A DNA stretch of 9,592 nucleotides, from the NCBI GenBank assembly GCA_900552115.1, contig URYP01000081.1, positions 1-9,592 on the forward strand. The letters are read 5' to 3'. Position numbers and translations under genes: made by a program. Below, piece by piece: positions 1 to 6,274 of the stretch. The DNA is from an uncultured Oscillospiraceae bacterium (GTDB lineage Bacteria; Bacillota; Clostridia; Oscillospirales; Acutalibacteraceae). Every line of letters begins with the position of its first letter. Position 1 is the stretch's first letter. The notes beneath the pieces were generated by a model. The model did not search any database. It worked only from the letters and a program-made list of their open reading frames with translations, and was not told where the DNA came from.

Positions 1-5
1 AGCCT

Positions 6-40
6 AAAAAAGCCCCGCGGATTTTCCGCGGGGCTTTTTT
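6..40 (-). terminator. Strong intrinsic terminator ending the CBM-protein/peptide operon
   Basis: A perfect 15-bp inverted repeat (6-20 pairs with 26-40) closes on the 5-base loop ATTTT. The core is GC-rich (GCCCCGCGG) and is flanked by six A on one side and six T on the other, so it can terminate in both directions. It lies 45 bp past the stop codon of the 42-aa peptide gene on the minus strand and is the natural end of that transcript. Whether a plus-strand gene outside the window also uses it cannot be seen. Confidence 0.9.
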
Positions 41-84
41 CTAAATGAACTGGCGTAAAAACTCCGGCGTGCCTGCCCGGTTAT

Positions 85-213
85 TTAAAGCTCCGGATCT
101 TTAAAGGGATCCTCGATATCCACGTTGTTGTCGCCAATTCCCGATTCGGTCAGGATATCGGTAAAGGTAAACCGTTCAATTTGCAGTTCCGGGGAAATAT
201 ATGTTTTTTTCAT
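85..213 (-). CDS. 42-residue leader-like peptide, unknown function
   Basis: A 42-codon gene starting ATG at 213 and ending TAA at 85. A good ribosome binding site (AGAGGAA, complement of 221-227) sits 7 nt before the start, and the gene begins 22 bp after the stop of the large CBM-type protein gene, so the two are probably cotranscribed and share the terminator at 6-40. The peptide opens MKKTYISPELQIERF, continues through TDILTESG, and ends in an acidic Asp/Asn/Glu-rich tail. It has no hydrophobic segment, no cysteine and no signal peptide. The pattern MKK-x-Y-x-x-P-E, then a hydrophobic/acidic stretch, then a Thr/Ser-Gly step and a polar tail resembles a loose group of about 40-aa peptides often found in clostridial genomes; this is recalled, not searched. 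Some look like leader peptides, but no modification or export gene is nearby, so no function is assigned. It could also be a small regulatory or interaction partner of the upstream surface protein. Confidence 0.75.
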   Translation of the reverse strand: MKKTYISPELQIERFTFTDILTESGIGDNNVDIEDPFKDPEL

Positions 214-235
214 AGTCAGATTCCTCTTTTCTGTT

Positions 236-3200
236 TTAGACGGTAGGCAGGGTTACCGTGTAGGTCTGGATGGAACTGTACGTTGTGACGTCCCCGGACG
301 CGGTTTTCACCGTAACATAGGCCATAGCCTGCCGCACGCGCCCGTCGGCCACATGGCGCAGGTTAATCATGTACTGGCGGTTGGGCACTTTGGAGGAAGC
401 CGCCACTTTGATATAATCCTTGCCTTCCGTATATGAGCCGGTTTGGTTTGCGATATCCGCCAGGGTAGACGTGTTGCCCGGCGCGAAGTAGACGCCGTAT
501 TCCACGATTTCGGCATCCTTCGGGGCGTAAACCTGCGGAATAACCGTCAGCTTGTTGGTGCCCGGCCGGTCTTTTTCGGCGGTAATATAGGCTTTTTTCA
601 CCATAACGCGCGCCGCGTCCGCCGTCTCCTGCGGATCGTACTCAGACATAGTGGTGTAAACGGCTTTTATGGTGTTATCCCCGCTGACGTAAAAGGTATA
701 CGCTTCGTCAAACCCGACCACCATGTCGTCCAGCAGCCAATACGCGAAATTGCCCAGTACCGCGTCGTTTGCGGCGGCGGTTACCGTAATGCGCGTGTCG
801 AAGCTGGCCTTGAAATCGCTGCCGGCTGACGGGCTGCCTGCCTGCGTGATAGACGCCGCATTGACGGCGTGGATATCGTAGAGCTGCTTGTCGTTTTGCC
901 GATAATAGGCCGTGATGGAAAAAGCGGGATTATCGGCATCCAGGCTGGCCAGCAGGCTGTCGTCGGTCTCCGACCACTCGTAGAATTCGTATCCATAAAT
1001 GTCGGGCGCTTTTTCCCTGGCCGCGGCCAGGGCCGTGTGGACGCTTGCAAGATCCGTCACCACCTGTACATCAAACAGCTTGTTCCCTTTGCCGTAGAAA
1101 ACGGCGGCTTTTTCGCTATCCGTTTGTACAAAATAGGCGGTAACCGACCGGCCGGCGTCCACCGGAACATCCGCCAGGCTATTGCCACCGGCCGGCACCC
1201 ATACACCGTTATGGTTCCATCCGGCCAGCGTATACCCCTCGTCGGCCTCAGCGGTCAAAGAGGTGGTGGCGCCATAAACCGGGTTATCCGGATAGGTGAT
1301 GCTGCCGCCGCCGACCACGGCCGCATCACCGATCATATTGCTGAACGTATCCACGCTGCCGGGTTTCAGGCCGACCAAACGGATGTGGTCGATGTTGCCG
1401 GTGAAATCGTTAATATCACGGGTGAGTTTCAAATAAATTTCGTGTTCACCGGAACCCAGTGCAACCAATGTTTCCGGCGATACATCACAGGAGAACGTAT
1501 CCCAAATATTCCAATTGTTGCTGCCGCTGACCATACCAGCTGAAATGGTCATCCGCCCCAGCTCCACGCCGCCGGTCAGGGCCGCCGTGGGGGTGTATTG
1601 ATCGCGTACGCCGGTGGCGGTCAAATCGCCCCATGCCACGTCCATATCGGCATACAACGTATAGGTGATATTGGAAAGATGGGCAGTAGCCGCACGAACG
1701 GCAATCGCTTGCAGATTATCGATGTTGGCTTTGCCCAAATAGAACGTATCGCCGTTTTTGGTGCCGTCAATTTTGGTGGCATTGGGCCAATTCGAGTTGT
1801 TATCGGAAGCGCCCCACACATACTGCTCGCCTTCAACGGTGCAAGTATCGATGTGATTGGATTCCAACTCTTCCTCGTAGTACAGGGTGAAGTCGATATA
1901 GTTGCCTGCATATGTGGATGTTGTTTCGGGTACAAAATACAACGTATCGGCGCCGCTTACGGCCAGATCGGACAAATCAAAATAAGAGGTACGCAGGTTA
2001 TCCACGGTATACCACTGATTGGTACCGGAGAAACGGGTGACATCCATCGCCAGGGTCTTTACCAAATGAGCGTCGTCTACCGAACCCTTGTACAGTTTCA
2101 GGTCGGTAGCGCCCGCCAGCATATACCGCACGGCAATACCTTTGAGGCGAGAGAAATTCACGCTGCTGTAAGCCAGTTGAATGCCGCTTTTGCTATCGAT
2201 AACGCCGTAAACATCGCTGTATTCGGAATCGGCGCCGGCTTCGGTAATTTTAATTCTACCTTTTCCAAAACCGGAAGTGGAGGACAAAGAGGCGTTCAGG
2301 GCGTGGCCAAAATTGTAGGTTTTGGCCACGCTTACCGGATTAAAGGCGGGCTTGATGCAGGTGATTTTTACGTAGTCCATATTGCCGCCGTAGTTAAGGG
2401 GGTTTTCACTGCTTTCCACCTTTAAAAACAGAGAGTGGATGCCTTGAAGCCTCGCCCGGGATACGGTTGGGAGCAGCCCGGTCGAAAATTCGGTAAACTT
2501 GCGCCAGGCGCCATCGGTGTATTGACCGGTTAACTCGGCAATTTTATAACTATTTTCGCATGCCGCTTTGGCCGTGCCGTCAATATAAAAGCCATACACG
2601 GTGCCGCCGCTGGCAGACGCAACCGACAAAGCGAGTTGCTGCAGATCGGTGGTATCATAGTCGCCCAGATAGAATACATCGCCAGCGGCAGTACCGTCTA
2701 AAAACTTGCCGCCAGAAGCGCCGTCGTCGGCAGTGCTACCACGTGTATTGCTGGAACGATTGTCGGCATTGTCTTTGATATTTTCCATTTCAAAAACGGT
2801 TTCCGTCACATTCTGGCGGTATTTGGTCAGGGTGAAATAGTCTATATTACCGGTGTAATCGGTGCCGGTGGGATTCGTATCATAATTGGTTTTTAGAAAT
2901 ACCTTGTGAACGCCTTTGACTTGTTCGGCGTCTACTTGTACCGCCGCTTCAAATGTTTTGACTGTGTTCCAGTTGCCGCTGCCTTTCGCAGCCACCGCTT
3001 TGGCAACCAGCAGGGCCGGTTCGTCTACCGTGCCGTCGATATACAGATCGTACGAGCGGTTATCGCCCTGGCAGCCCACGGCAATGCTGAACGATTGCAG
3101 CCCGGTCAGATCAAACTCGCCAAAGGCAAACACAGCGCCGTTGCGAGTGCCGTCAATATCTTTTCCTCCCGAAAAGCCGGATACCTCTTTCACGCCGCCG

Positions 3201-3802
3201 CTGCCGATTTTCTCGGTGAACGTTTCGGCTTCGATCTGGACGGTTTCCAGCGGGTCACTGTACGCGCCAAAGGTCAGCACAGTGGCATCGAAGTTGCCGC
3301 AGAAGAGGCTGCCTGCGGGGGCTGTTTCCACTTTCAAAAACAGATCGTGCGTGCCGGACAGGCGGGCTGGGGTCGCGTCTGCCGTGAGCGGCAGGCTTTG
3401 CAGCTGGAATTTTTGCCAGCCTCCGGTAGAGGCGATCTTAGCCTCGGCAATTTTGGTGCCGAGAGCGTTTTTGGTACCGTCGATGTAAAGTGCATATACG
3501 GCGCCGCCGCCGCTGTGCGCCAGCGACAGGTCCACCGCTTGCAGTCCCGTCAGGTCTATGTCGTGAGCCAAACAGAACACTTGCCCCTCGCGCATATCGT
3601 CCAAATAGGTTTCGCCATTGGCCCCGTCGGATTTTACGCCTTTGTTTTCGTTGCTGGAACGGTTTTTGACATAGTCTTCCGCCTCAATCCTCAATGTCGT
3701 GTCCTTGCTGCCGGCAGCGCTTTCCTCCGCGTAGGCGGCAGGCGCTGCGGCCATAATGGAAAGACAGACAGCGGATACAATTGCCAGTAGCTTTTTTTTC
3801 AT
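236..3802 (-). CDS. Large secreted protein with tandem CBM6/35-like modules and InlB-type repeats
   Basis: Exported 1188-aa protein, probably extracellular and glycan-binding. The start ATG at 3802 is chosen because GGGAGAGGGAG lies just upstream (complement of 3807-3817) and the classical signal peptide begins there: MKKK, a hydrophobic core, and a likely cut after AAPAAYA (residue 25). An in-frame TTG at 3823 is less likely. Four modules begin with the CBM6/CBM35-type signature (IEAEDY at about 39, IEAETF at 190, FEMENI at 337, VEGEQY at 656). The first three contain a YIDGT strand (YADMD at the same place in the fourth), and each has a G-x-H-x-(L/V)-(F/Y)-LK strand and a closing GN-(F/I/M)-D strand. 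A related beta-sandwich without the opening signature fills about 490-643. InlB/Listeria-Bacteroides-like repeats follow (about 831-892, with GYTLAGW, and about 975-1049), then a beta-rich C-terminus of unknown type. No catalytic domain, LPXTG motif, SLH domain, dockerin or C-terminal membrane helix is visible, so the attachment mode is unknown. Module family and ligand are inferred; secretion is well supported. Confidence 0.85.
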   Translation of the reverse strand: MKKKLLAIVSAVCLSIMAAAPAAYAEESAAGSKDTTLRIEAEDYVKNRSSNENKGVKSDGANGETYLDDMREGQVFCLAHDIDLTGLQAVDLSLAHSGGGAVYALYIDGTKNALGTKIAEAKIASTGGWQKFQLQSLPLTADATPARLSGTHDLFLKVETAPAGSLFCGNFDATVLTFGAYSDPLETVQIEAETFTEKIGSGGVKEVSGFSGGKDIDGTRNGAVFAFGEFDLTGLQSFSIAVGCQGDNRSYDLYIDGTVDEPALLVAKAVAAKGSGNWNTVKTFEAAVQVDAEQVKGVHKVFLKTNYDTNPTGTDYTGNIDYFTLTKYRQNVTETVFEMENIKDNADNRSSNTRGSTADDGASGGKFLDGTAAGDVFYLGDYDTTDLQQLALSVASASGGTVYGFYIDGTAKAACENSYKIAELTGQYTDGAWRKFTEFSTGLLPTVSRARLQGIHSLFLKVESSENPLNYGGNMDYVKITCIKPAFNPVSVAKTYNFGHALNASLSSTSGFGKGRIKITEAGADSEYSDVYGVIDSKSGIQLAYSSVNFSRLKGIAVRYMLAGATDLKLYKGSVDDAHLVKTLAMDVTRFSGTNQWYTVDNLRTSYFDLSDLAVSGADTLYFVPETTSTYAGNYIDFTLYYEEELESNHIDTCTVEGEQYVWGASDNNSNWPNATKIDGTKNGDTFYLGKANIDNLQAIAVRAATAHLSNITYTLYADMDVAWGDLTATGVRDQYTPTAALTGGVELGRMTISAGMVSGSNNWNIWDTFSCDVSPETLVALGSGEHEIYLKLTRDINDFTGNIDHIRLVGLKPGSVDTFSNMIGDAAVVGGGSITYPDNPVYGATTSLTAEADEGYTLAGWNHNGVWVPAGGNSLADVPVDAGRSVTAYFVQTDSEKAAVFYGKGNKLFDVQVVTDLASVHTALAAAREKAPDIYGYEFYEWSETDDSLLASLDADNPAFSITAYYRQNDKQLYDIHAVNAASITQAGSPSAGSDFKASFDTRITVTAAANDAVLGNFAYWLLDDMVVGFDEAYTFYVSGDNTIKAVYTTMSEYDPQETADAARVMVKKAYITAEKDRPGTNKLTVIPQVYAPKDAEIVEYGVYFAPGNTSTLADIANQTGSYTEGKDYIKVAASSKVPNRQYMINLRHVADGRVRQAMAYVTVKTASGDVTTYSSIQTYTVTLPTV

Positions 3803-3830
3803 AATTCTCCCTCTCCCTTTCAAGGTAGAA

Positions 3831-3918
3831 TAGGCTCAAAAGCTTTGCTTTTGAACCTATGGAAAAAGGGCTTACGGGGCAAAGCCCCTCCGCGGCTGCG
3901 CCGCGCCGCTCCTTTTTC
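3831..3918 (-). repeat. Palindrome-rich structured element in the 5' leader of the CBM gene
   Basis: Several inverted repeats are nested or adjacent. A long hairpin at 3831-3859 has 12 pairs with one mismatch and a TTT loop, and contains CAAAAGC/GCTTTTG. An outer stem pairs 3862-3869 (GAAAAAGG) with 3911-3918 (CCTTTTTC). That stem encloses two smaller hairpins: GGGGC-AAA-GCCCC (3876-3888) and GCGGC-TGC-GCCGC (3892-3904). Together the outer stem and two inner hairpins can fold as a three-way junction in RNA from either strand. The element ends 29 bp before the CBM gene start, so it would lie in that mRNA's 5' untranslated region. It could be a cis-regulatory RNA, an attenuator-like structure, or a member of a dispersed palindromic repeat family; only one copy is in this window. 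It matches no riboswitch I recognise. Confidence 0.55.
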
Positions 3919-3932
3919 TGGTCTCTGCTGAG

Positions 3933-3971
3933 ATTATGGCATAATATTTACCTATTAAATTATATATCCAA
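3933..3971 (-). promoter_or_regulatory. Candidate promoter region of the CBM gene
   Basis: Two -10-like hexamers occur on the minus strand: TATTAT (complement of 3941-3946) and CATAAT (complement of 3933-3938). The best -35 for the first is TTGGAT (complement of 3966-3971) at 19 bp, which is a poor match to TTGACA. A weak -35 next to the direct repeats at 3981-4018 would suit an activator-dependent promoter. The exact start site is uncertain. Confidence 0.4.
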
Positions 3972-3980
3972 CACCTGCTA

Positions 3981-4018
3981 AATTCCAGTCAAAATTCTTG
4001 TAATACCAGTCAAAAATC
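3981..4018. repeat. Pair of direct repeats with 21-bp period, possible regulator binding sites
   Basis: The 10-mer CCAGTCAAAA occurs at 3985-3994 and again at 4006-4015. The extended 17-base copies (3981-3997 and 4002-4018) match at 15 positions. The start-to-start distance of 21 bp is two turns of the DNA helix, so both copies face the same side. They lie about 35-70 bp upstream of the candidate -10 of the CBM gene, where an activator would bind. Two-site direct repeats at this period are typical of LytTR-type response regulators (AgrA, ComE, VirR), and CCAGT resembles the start of the VirR box. However, in that reading the sites point away from the CBM gene. The binding protein is therefore not identified. 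Confidence 0.55.
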
Positions 4019-4081
4019 AACACATATCGGCTTGGGCGGGAGTGGTTTTTGTGGTTAATTCTGCTTGTCGGTATAATAAAT

Positions 4082-4113
4082 CCGCAGGCTTATGGATAGC
4101 CTGCGGCTTTTTT
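4082..4113 (-). terminator. Hairpin terminator next to the cobA stop codon
   Basis: A perfect 9-bp stem, CCGCAGGCT (4082-4090) with AGCCTGCGG (4098-4106), closes on a 7-base loop. On the plus strand it is followed by CTTTTTT; on the minus strand by the weaker run ATTTATTATA. The stem starts 8 bp after the cobA stop (4115-4117), so it is the likely terminator of cobA. The better T-tract faces the plus strand, where no gene ends in view. Confidence 0.7.
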
Positions 4114-4114
4114 G

Positions 4115-4627
4115 TCAGTATTCGATGCCCCTGCGCGCCGTCTGTCCGCTGTCGTATGGATGCTTGTGTTTTTTCATTTCGGTTAAATAGTCGGCTTTGT
4201 CCCGCAGGCAGGGGAGAAGACGATGGGCGGTGATGACCAGCTCCGTACCGCCGGCAGCCTGCCACAGGTCTGCGGCATCCGCTGTGCTGAACCAGCCCTG
4301 CTCCAGGGCATCCCCCCACTCGTCCAGGATCAGCATATCCGCTTGCCGGTGTTGCAAAAGCGACAGGATCTCCTGCCATATTTGGCGGAGGAACATGCGG
4401 TAGGAATTCCGCTCGTCGTCACTCATGGCAAAGGTAAAGGGCAGGGTATCCGGCACGGACAGCAGCGCCGCTCCGGGGAGCTGTTCGAAAACCCGCCGTT
4501 CACCGCTGTCGTCCCCCTTTAGAAACTGGGCGGCGGCTATCCGCCAACCCCGGCCAAGGGCACGGATTCCCAAGCCGAATGCCGCCGTGGTTTTACCCGG
4601 GCCATCCCCGTAATAGACATGGATCAT
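4115..4627 (-). CDS. cobA: Corrinoid adenosyltransferase (CobA/CobO/BtuR family)
   Basis: Cytoplasmic ATP:cob(I)alamin (cob(I)yrinic acid a,c-diamide) adenosyltransferase, which transfers the adenosyl group of ATP to reduced corrinoid to make the coenzyme B12 form. The 170-aa protein begins almost at once with the P-loop GDGPGKTTAA (residues 7-16). It has the family's LILDEWGDAL segment (about 99-108) after a hydrophobic strand, the strand ELVITAHR (about 128-135), and the characteristic C-terminal run with HPYDSGQTARRGIEY. The N-terminus is short compared with enterobacterial BtuR (about 196 aa), which carries an extra lead-in before the P-loop. The start is set by CAGGAGG (AGGAGG complement of 4636-4641), 8 nt upstream of ATG. 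It is transcribed alone, divergently from spoIVA; no other B12 gene is in view, so salvage rather than full synthesis is possible. The PduO and EutT families, which do the same reaction, are excluded by the P-loop and C-terminal motifs. Confidence 0.93.
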   Translation of the reverse strand: MIHVYYGDGPGKTTAAFGLGIRALGRGWRIAAAQFLKGDDSGERRVFEQLPGAALLSVPDTLPFTFAMSDDERNSYRMFLRQIWQEILSLLQHRQADMLILDEWGDALEQGWFSTADAADLWQAAGGTELVITAHRLLPCLRDKADYLTEMKKHKHPYDSGQTARRGIEY

Positions 4628-4664
4628 ATTGGTATCCTCCTGTCGGAATAATCATATACATTAA

Positions 4665-4694
4665 AGTATACAACCGGTTTCGTACACTCCGCAA
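4665..4694 (-). promoter_or_regulatory. Possible sigma-A promoter of cobA
   Basis: On the minus strand, TATACT (complement of 4665-4670, 5 of 6 to consensus) is preceded at 18 bp by TTGCGG (complement of 4689-4694, 3 of 6). Transcription would begin about 20-25 bases before the AGGAGG ribosome binding site. The -35 is weak, so this is only a candidate. No cobalamin riboswitch fits in the short leader. Confidence 0.35.
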
Positions 4695-4715
4695 GGAAAA
4701 AACCGAAAAGTCCGG

Positions 4716-4744
4716 GTATATTTCAGGAAACAGGCTCATAGATA
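4716..4744 (+). promoter_or_regulatory. Sigma-E promoter of the spoIVA operon
   Basis: The -35 GTATATT (4716-4722) fits the sigma-E pattern KMATATT except at its second base, and the -10 CATAGATA (4737-4744) resembles CATACANT. The 14-bp spacer is in the normal sigma-E range. Predicted transcription starts near 4751, giving a leader of about 30 bases that carries the spoIVA ribosome binding site (GAGGACGGAG, 4771-4780). Mother-cell expression under sigma-E is what is known for spoIVA and spoIVF in B. subtilis. Confidence 0.75.
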
Positions 4745-4783
4745 TCTATCACGAAGAATGTAACGGAAAAGAGGACGGAGCGT

Positions 4784-6262
4784 ATGACAAGTACAAACAT
4801 CTACCGCGATATTGCCACCCGTACGGACGGAGACATTTACATCGGCGTCGTGGGGCCGGTCCGTACCGGAAAATCCACCTTCATCAAGCGCTTTATGGAT
4901 ACGCTGGTTATCCCGCATATCGACAGCACCTTCCGGCGGGACCGCGCAACCGACGAGCTGCCCCAATCGGCGGCGGGGCGCACCATCATGACGACCGAGC
5001 CCAAATTCATTCCCGAGCAGGCAGTCACGATCACCATGGAAGGCAATGCCGCCTTGAACGTACGCATGATCGACTGCGTAGGCTACATCGTGCCGTCCTC
5101 CCTGGGTTATATCGAAAACGATATGCCCCGGATGGTGAAAACCCCGTGGTTTGACGAGGAAATTCCCTTTAACATGGCGGCGGAAATCGGTACACGCAAA
5201 GTGATCGAGGAACACTCCACGATCGGGCTGGTCGTCACCACCGACGGCAGCATCGGGGAAATCCCACGCGAGGAGTATGAGGAAGCCGAAGAACGCGTCA
5301 TCCATGAGCTCCAGGCGATCCATAAACCATTTGTGGTGGTGCTCAACTCAGTGGACCCGCTCTCGGCGGATGCCCTGCGGATGAGCGCCGAGCTGGAAAC
5401 CAAATATGGCGCGCCGGTATGCGCGGTCAACTGCCTGGAGATCGACGAGGACCAGATCCGCGGTATCCTTGAAAAAGTCCTGTTTGAGTTTCCGGTAAGG
5501 GAAATCGGCATCGAGCTGCCCCGTTGGCTGACCAGCGTGGATCGTAAGCATCCCATCCGCAAGGCGATTTTCGACGCGGTGCGGGACGCGGCGGCCGACG
5601 TGCGGAAAATCAGCCAGGTGCCGGTGATGGCCAGTGCCGTCCTGGGATGCGAGCATGTAGACAATACCCGGGTGGACAGCGTGGAACTGGGACGCGGCGC
5701 GGCGGAAATCGTCGTGTCCATCAAGCCTGACCTGTTCTATCGCGTGTTGGCCGAAGCGACCGGCCTGGCGGTGCAGGATGAAAGCGCCCTCATGGCCATG
5801 ATGCTGGAACTGGCCGACATGAAAAAACGGTACGATAAGATTAAGAACGCCCTGGACGAGGTGGAAGCCACCGGTTACGGCATCGTCATGCCGTCGCTGG
5901 AGGAGATGACTCTGGAAGAGCCGGAAATCATCAAGCAGAGCGGCCGTTATGGCGTGCGTCTGCGCGCGCAGGCCCCGTCCATCCATATGATGAAAGCGGA
6001 TATCACAACTGAGGTATCGCCGATTGTCGGTTCCGAAAAACAGTCGGAGGAACTGGTCAGCTACCTGCTGCGCGAATTCGAGGAAACGCCTGAGAAGATC
6101 TGGGAATCCAACATATTCGGCACGTCCCTGTATGGCCTGGTCAACGAAGGGCTGCATAACAAGCTCTACCGGATGCCGGCGGACGCGCGGATGAAACTGA
6201 AAGAAACCGTGGAACGCATCATCAACGAAGGATGCAGCGGTTTAATCTGTATTATCGTTTAG
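4784..6262 (+). CDS. spoIVA: Stage IV sporulation protein A, spore coat basement-layer ATPase
   Basis: SpoIVA is made in the mother cell, is recruited to the outer forespore membrane by SpoVM, and polymerises upon ATP hydrolysis into the platform on which coat proteins assemble; it is also needed for cortex formation. The protein is 492 aa, the same as B. subtilis SpoIVA, and collinear throughout. The Walker A motif GPVRTGKST is at residues 24-32 with the lysine at 30. The tandem threonines T70-T71 (IMTTEPKF) sit at the sensor position, and D97 in MIDCVGY is at the Walker B position, as I recall for B. subtilis. After the TRAFAC-class GTPase-like ATPase domain come the middle domain and a helical C-terminal domain; the protein ends LICIIV, the SpoVM-contact end. 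It starts 10-13 bp after a purine-rich ribosome binding site and is driven by a sigma-E promoter. An M23 gene follows almost directly, so it heads an apparent three-gene operon. The SpoVM gene is not in the window. Confidence 0.98.
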   Translation: MTSTNIYRDIATRTDGDIYIGVVGPVRTGKSTFIKRFMDTLVIPHIDSTFRRDRATDELPQSAAGRTIMTTEPKFIPEQAVTITMEGNAALNVRMIDCVGYIVPSSLGYIENDMPRMVKTPWFDEEIPFNMAAEIGTRKVIEEHSTIGLVVTTDGSIGEIPREEYEEAEERVIHELQAIHKPFVVVLNSVDPLSADALRMSAELETKYGAPVCAVNCLEIDEDQIRGILEKVLFEFPVREIGIELPRWLTSVDRKHPIRKAIFDAVRDAAADVRKISQVPVMASAVLGCEHVDNTRVDSVELGRGAAEIVVSIKPDLFYRVLAEATGLAVQDESALMAMMLELADMKKRYDKIKNALDEVEATGYGIVMPSLEEMTLEEPEIIKQSGRYGVRLRAQAPSIHMMKADITTEVSPIVGSEKQSEELVSYLLREFEETPEKIWESNIFGTSLYGLVNEGLHNKLYRMPADARMKLKETVERIINEGCSGLICIIV

Positions 6263-6274
6263 GAGATGAAAGGC

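Larger units (their letters stand above)
3803..4114. other. 312-bp intergenic region between the CBM gene and cobA
   Basis: This gap has no supportable gene. Read toward the CBM gene (minus strand) it contains the cobA terminator (4082-4106), a stretch of about 60 bp in which I see nothing convincing, a direct-repeat pair (3981-4018), an AT-rich promoter-like stretch (about 3933-3971), and a GC-rich palindromic leader (3831-3918). The base composition changes abruptly along it, from AT-rich promoter to GC-rich hairpins. It must hold the promoter of the large secreted-protein gene. Confidence 0.6.

Noticed and set aside
1598..2425. Long plus-strand open frame of 275 codons, and others at 869-1543 and 2906-3790, opposite the CBM gene
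   Set aside because: They lie inside a clearly coding minus-strand gene with a signal peptide and repeated domains. They have no domain sense and arise because the GC-biased codons leave few stops on the other strand.
3803..3823. TTG start at 3823 extending the CBM protein by 7 residues
   Set aside because: The extension covers the ribosome binding site, and the ATG at 3802 gives a standard signal peptide.
3859..3981. Plus-strand 40-codon frame starting ATG at 3859
   Set aside because: Its sequence is made by the GC palindromes of the leader element, it has no ribosome binding site, and it runs against the promoter of the CBM gene.
4049..4077. Consensus TATAAT at 4072-4077 with TTGTGG 17 bp upstream, plus strand
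   Set aside because: The terminator hairpin starts only about 5 bases further on and no gene follows. The AT run is better explained as the weak T-tract of the cobA terminator on the other strand.
4579..5154. Plus-strand 191-codon frame overlapping the spoIVA start
   Set aside because: It crosses the cobA start, the sigma-E promoter and the spoIVA N-terminus in another frame; the composition is Arg/His-rich and there is no ribosome binding site of note.
5348..6157. Minus-strand open frames opposite spoIVA (5348-6157, 5107-5724, 4736-5323)
   Set aside because: They are antisense to a fully conserved 492-aa SpoIVA. Their products are His/Arg-rich without family features.
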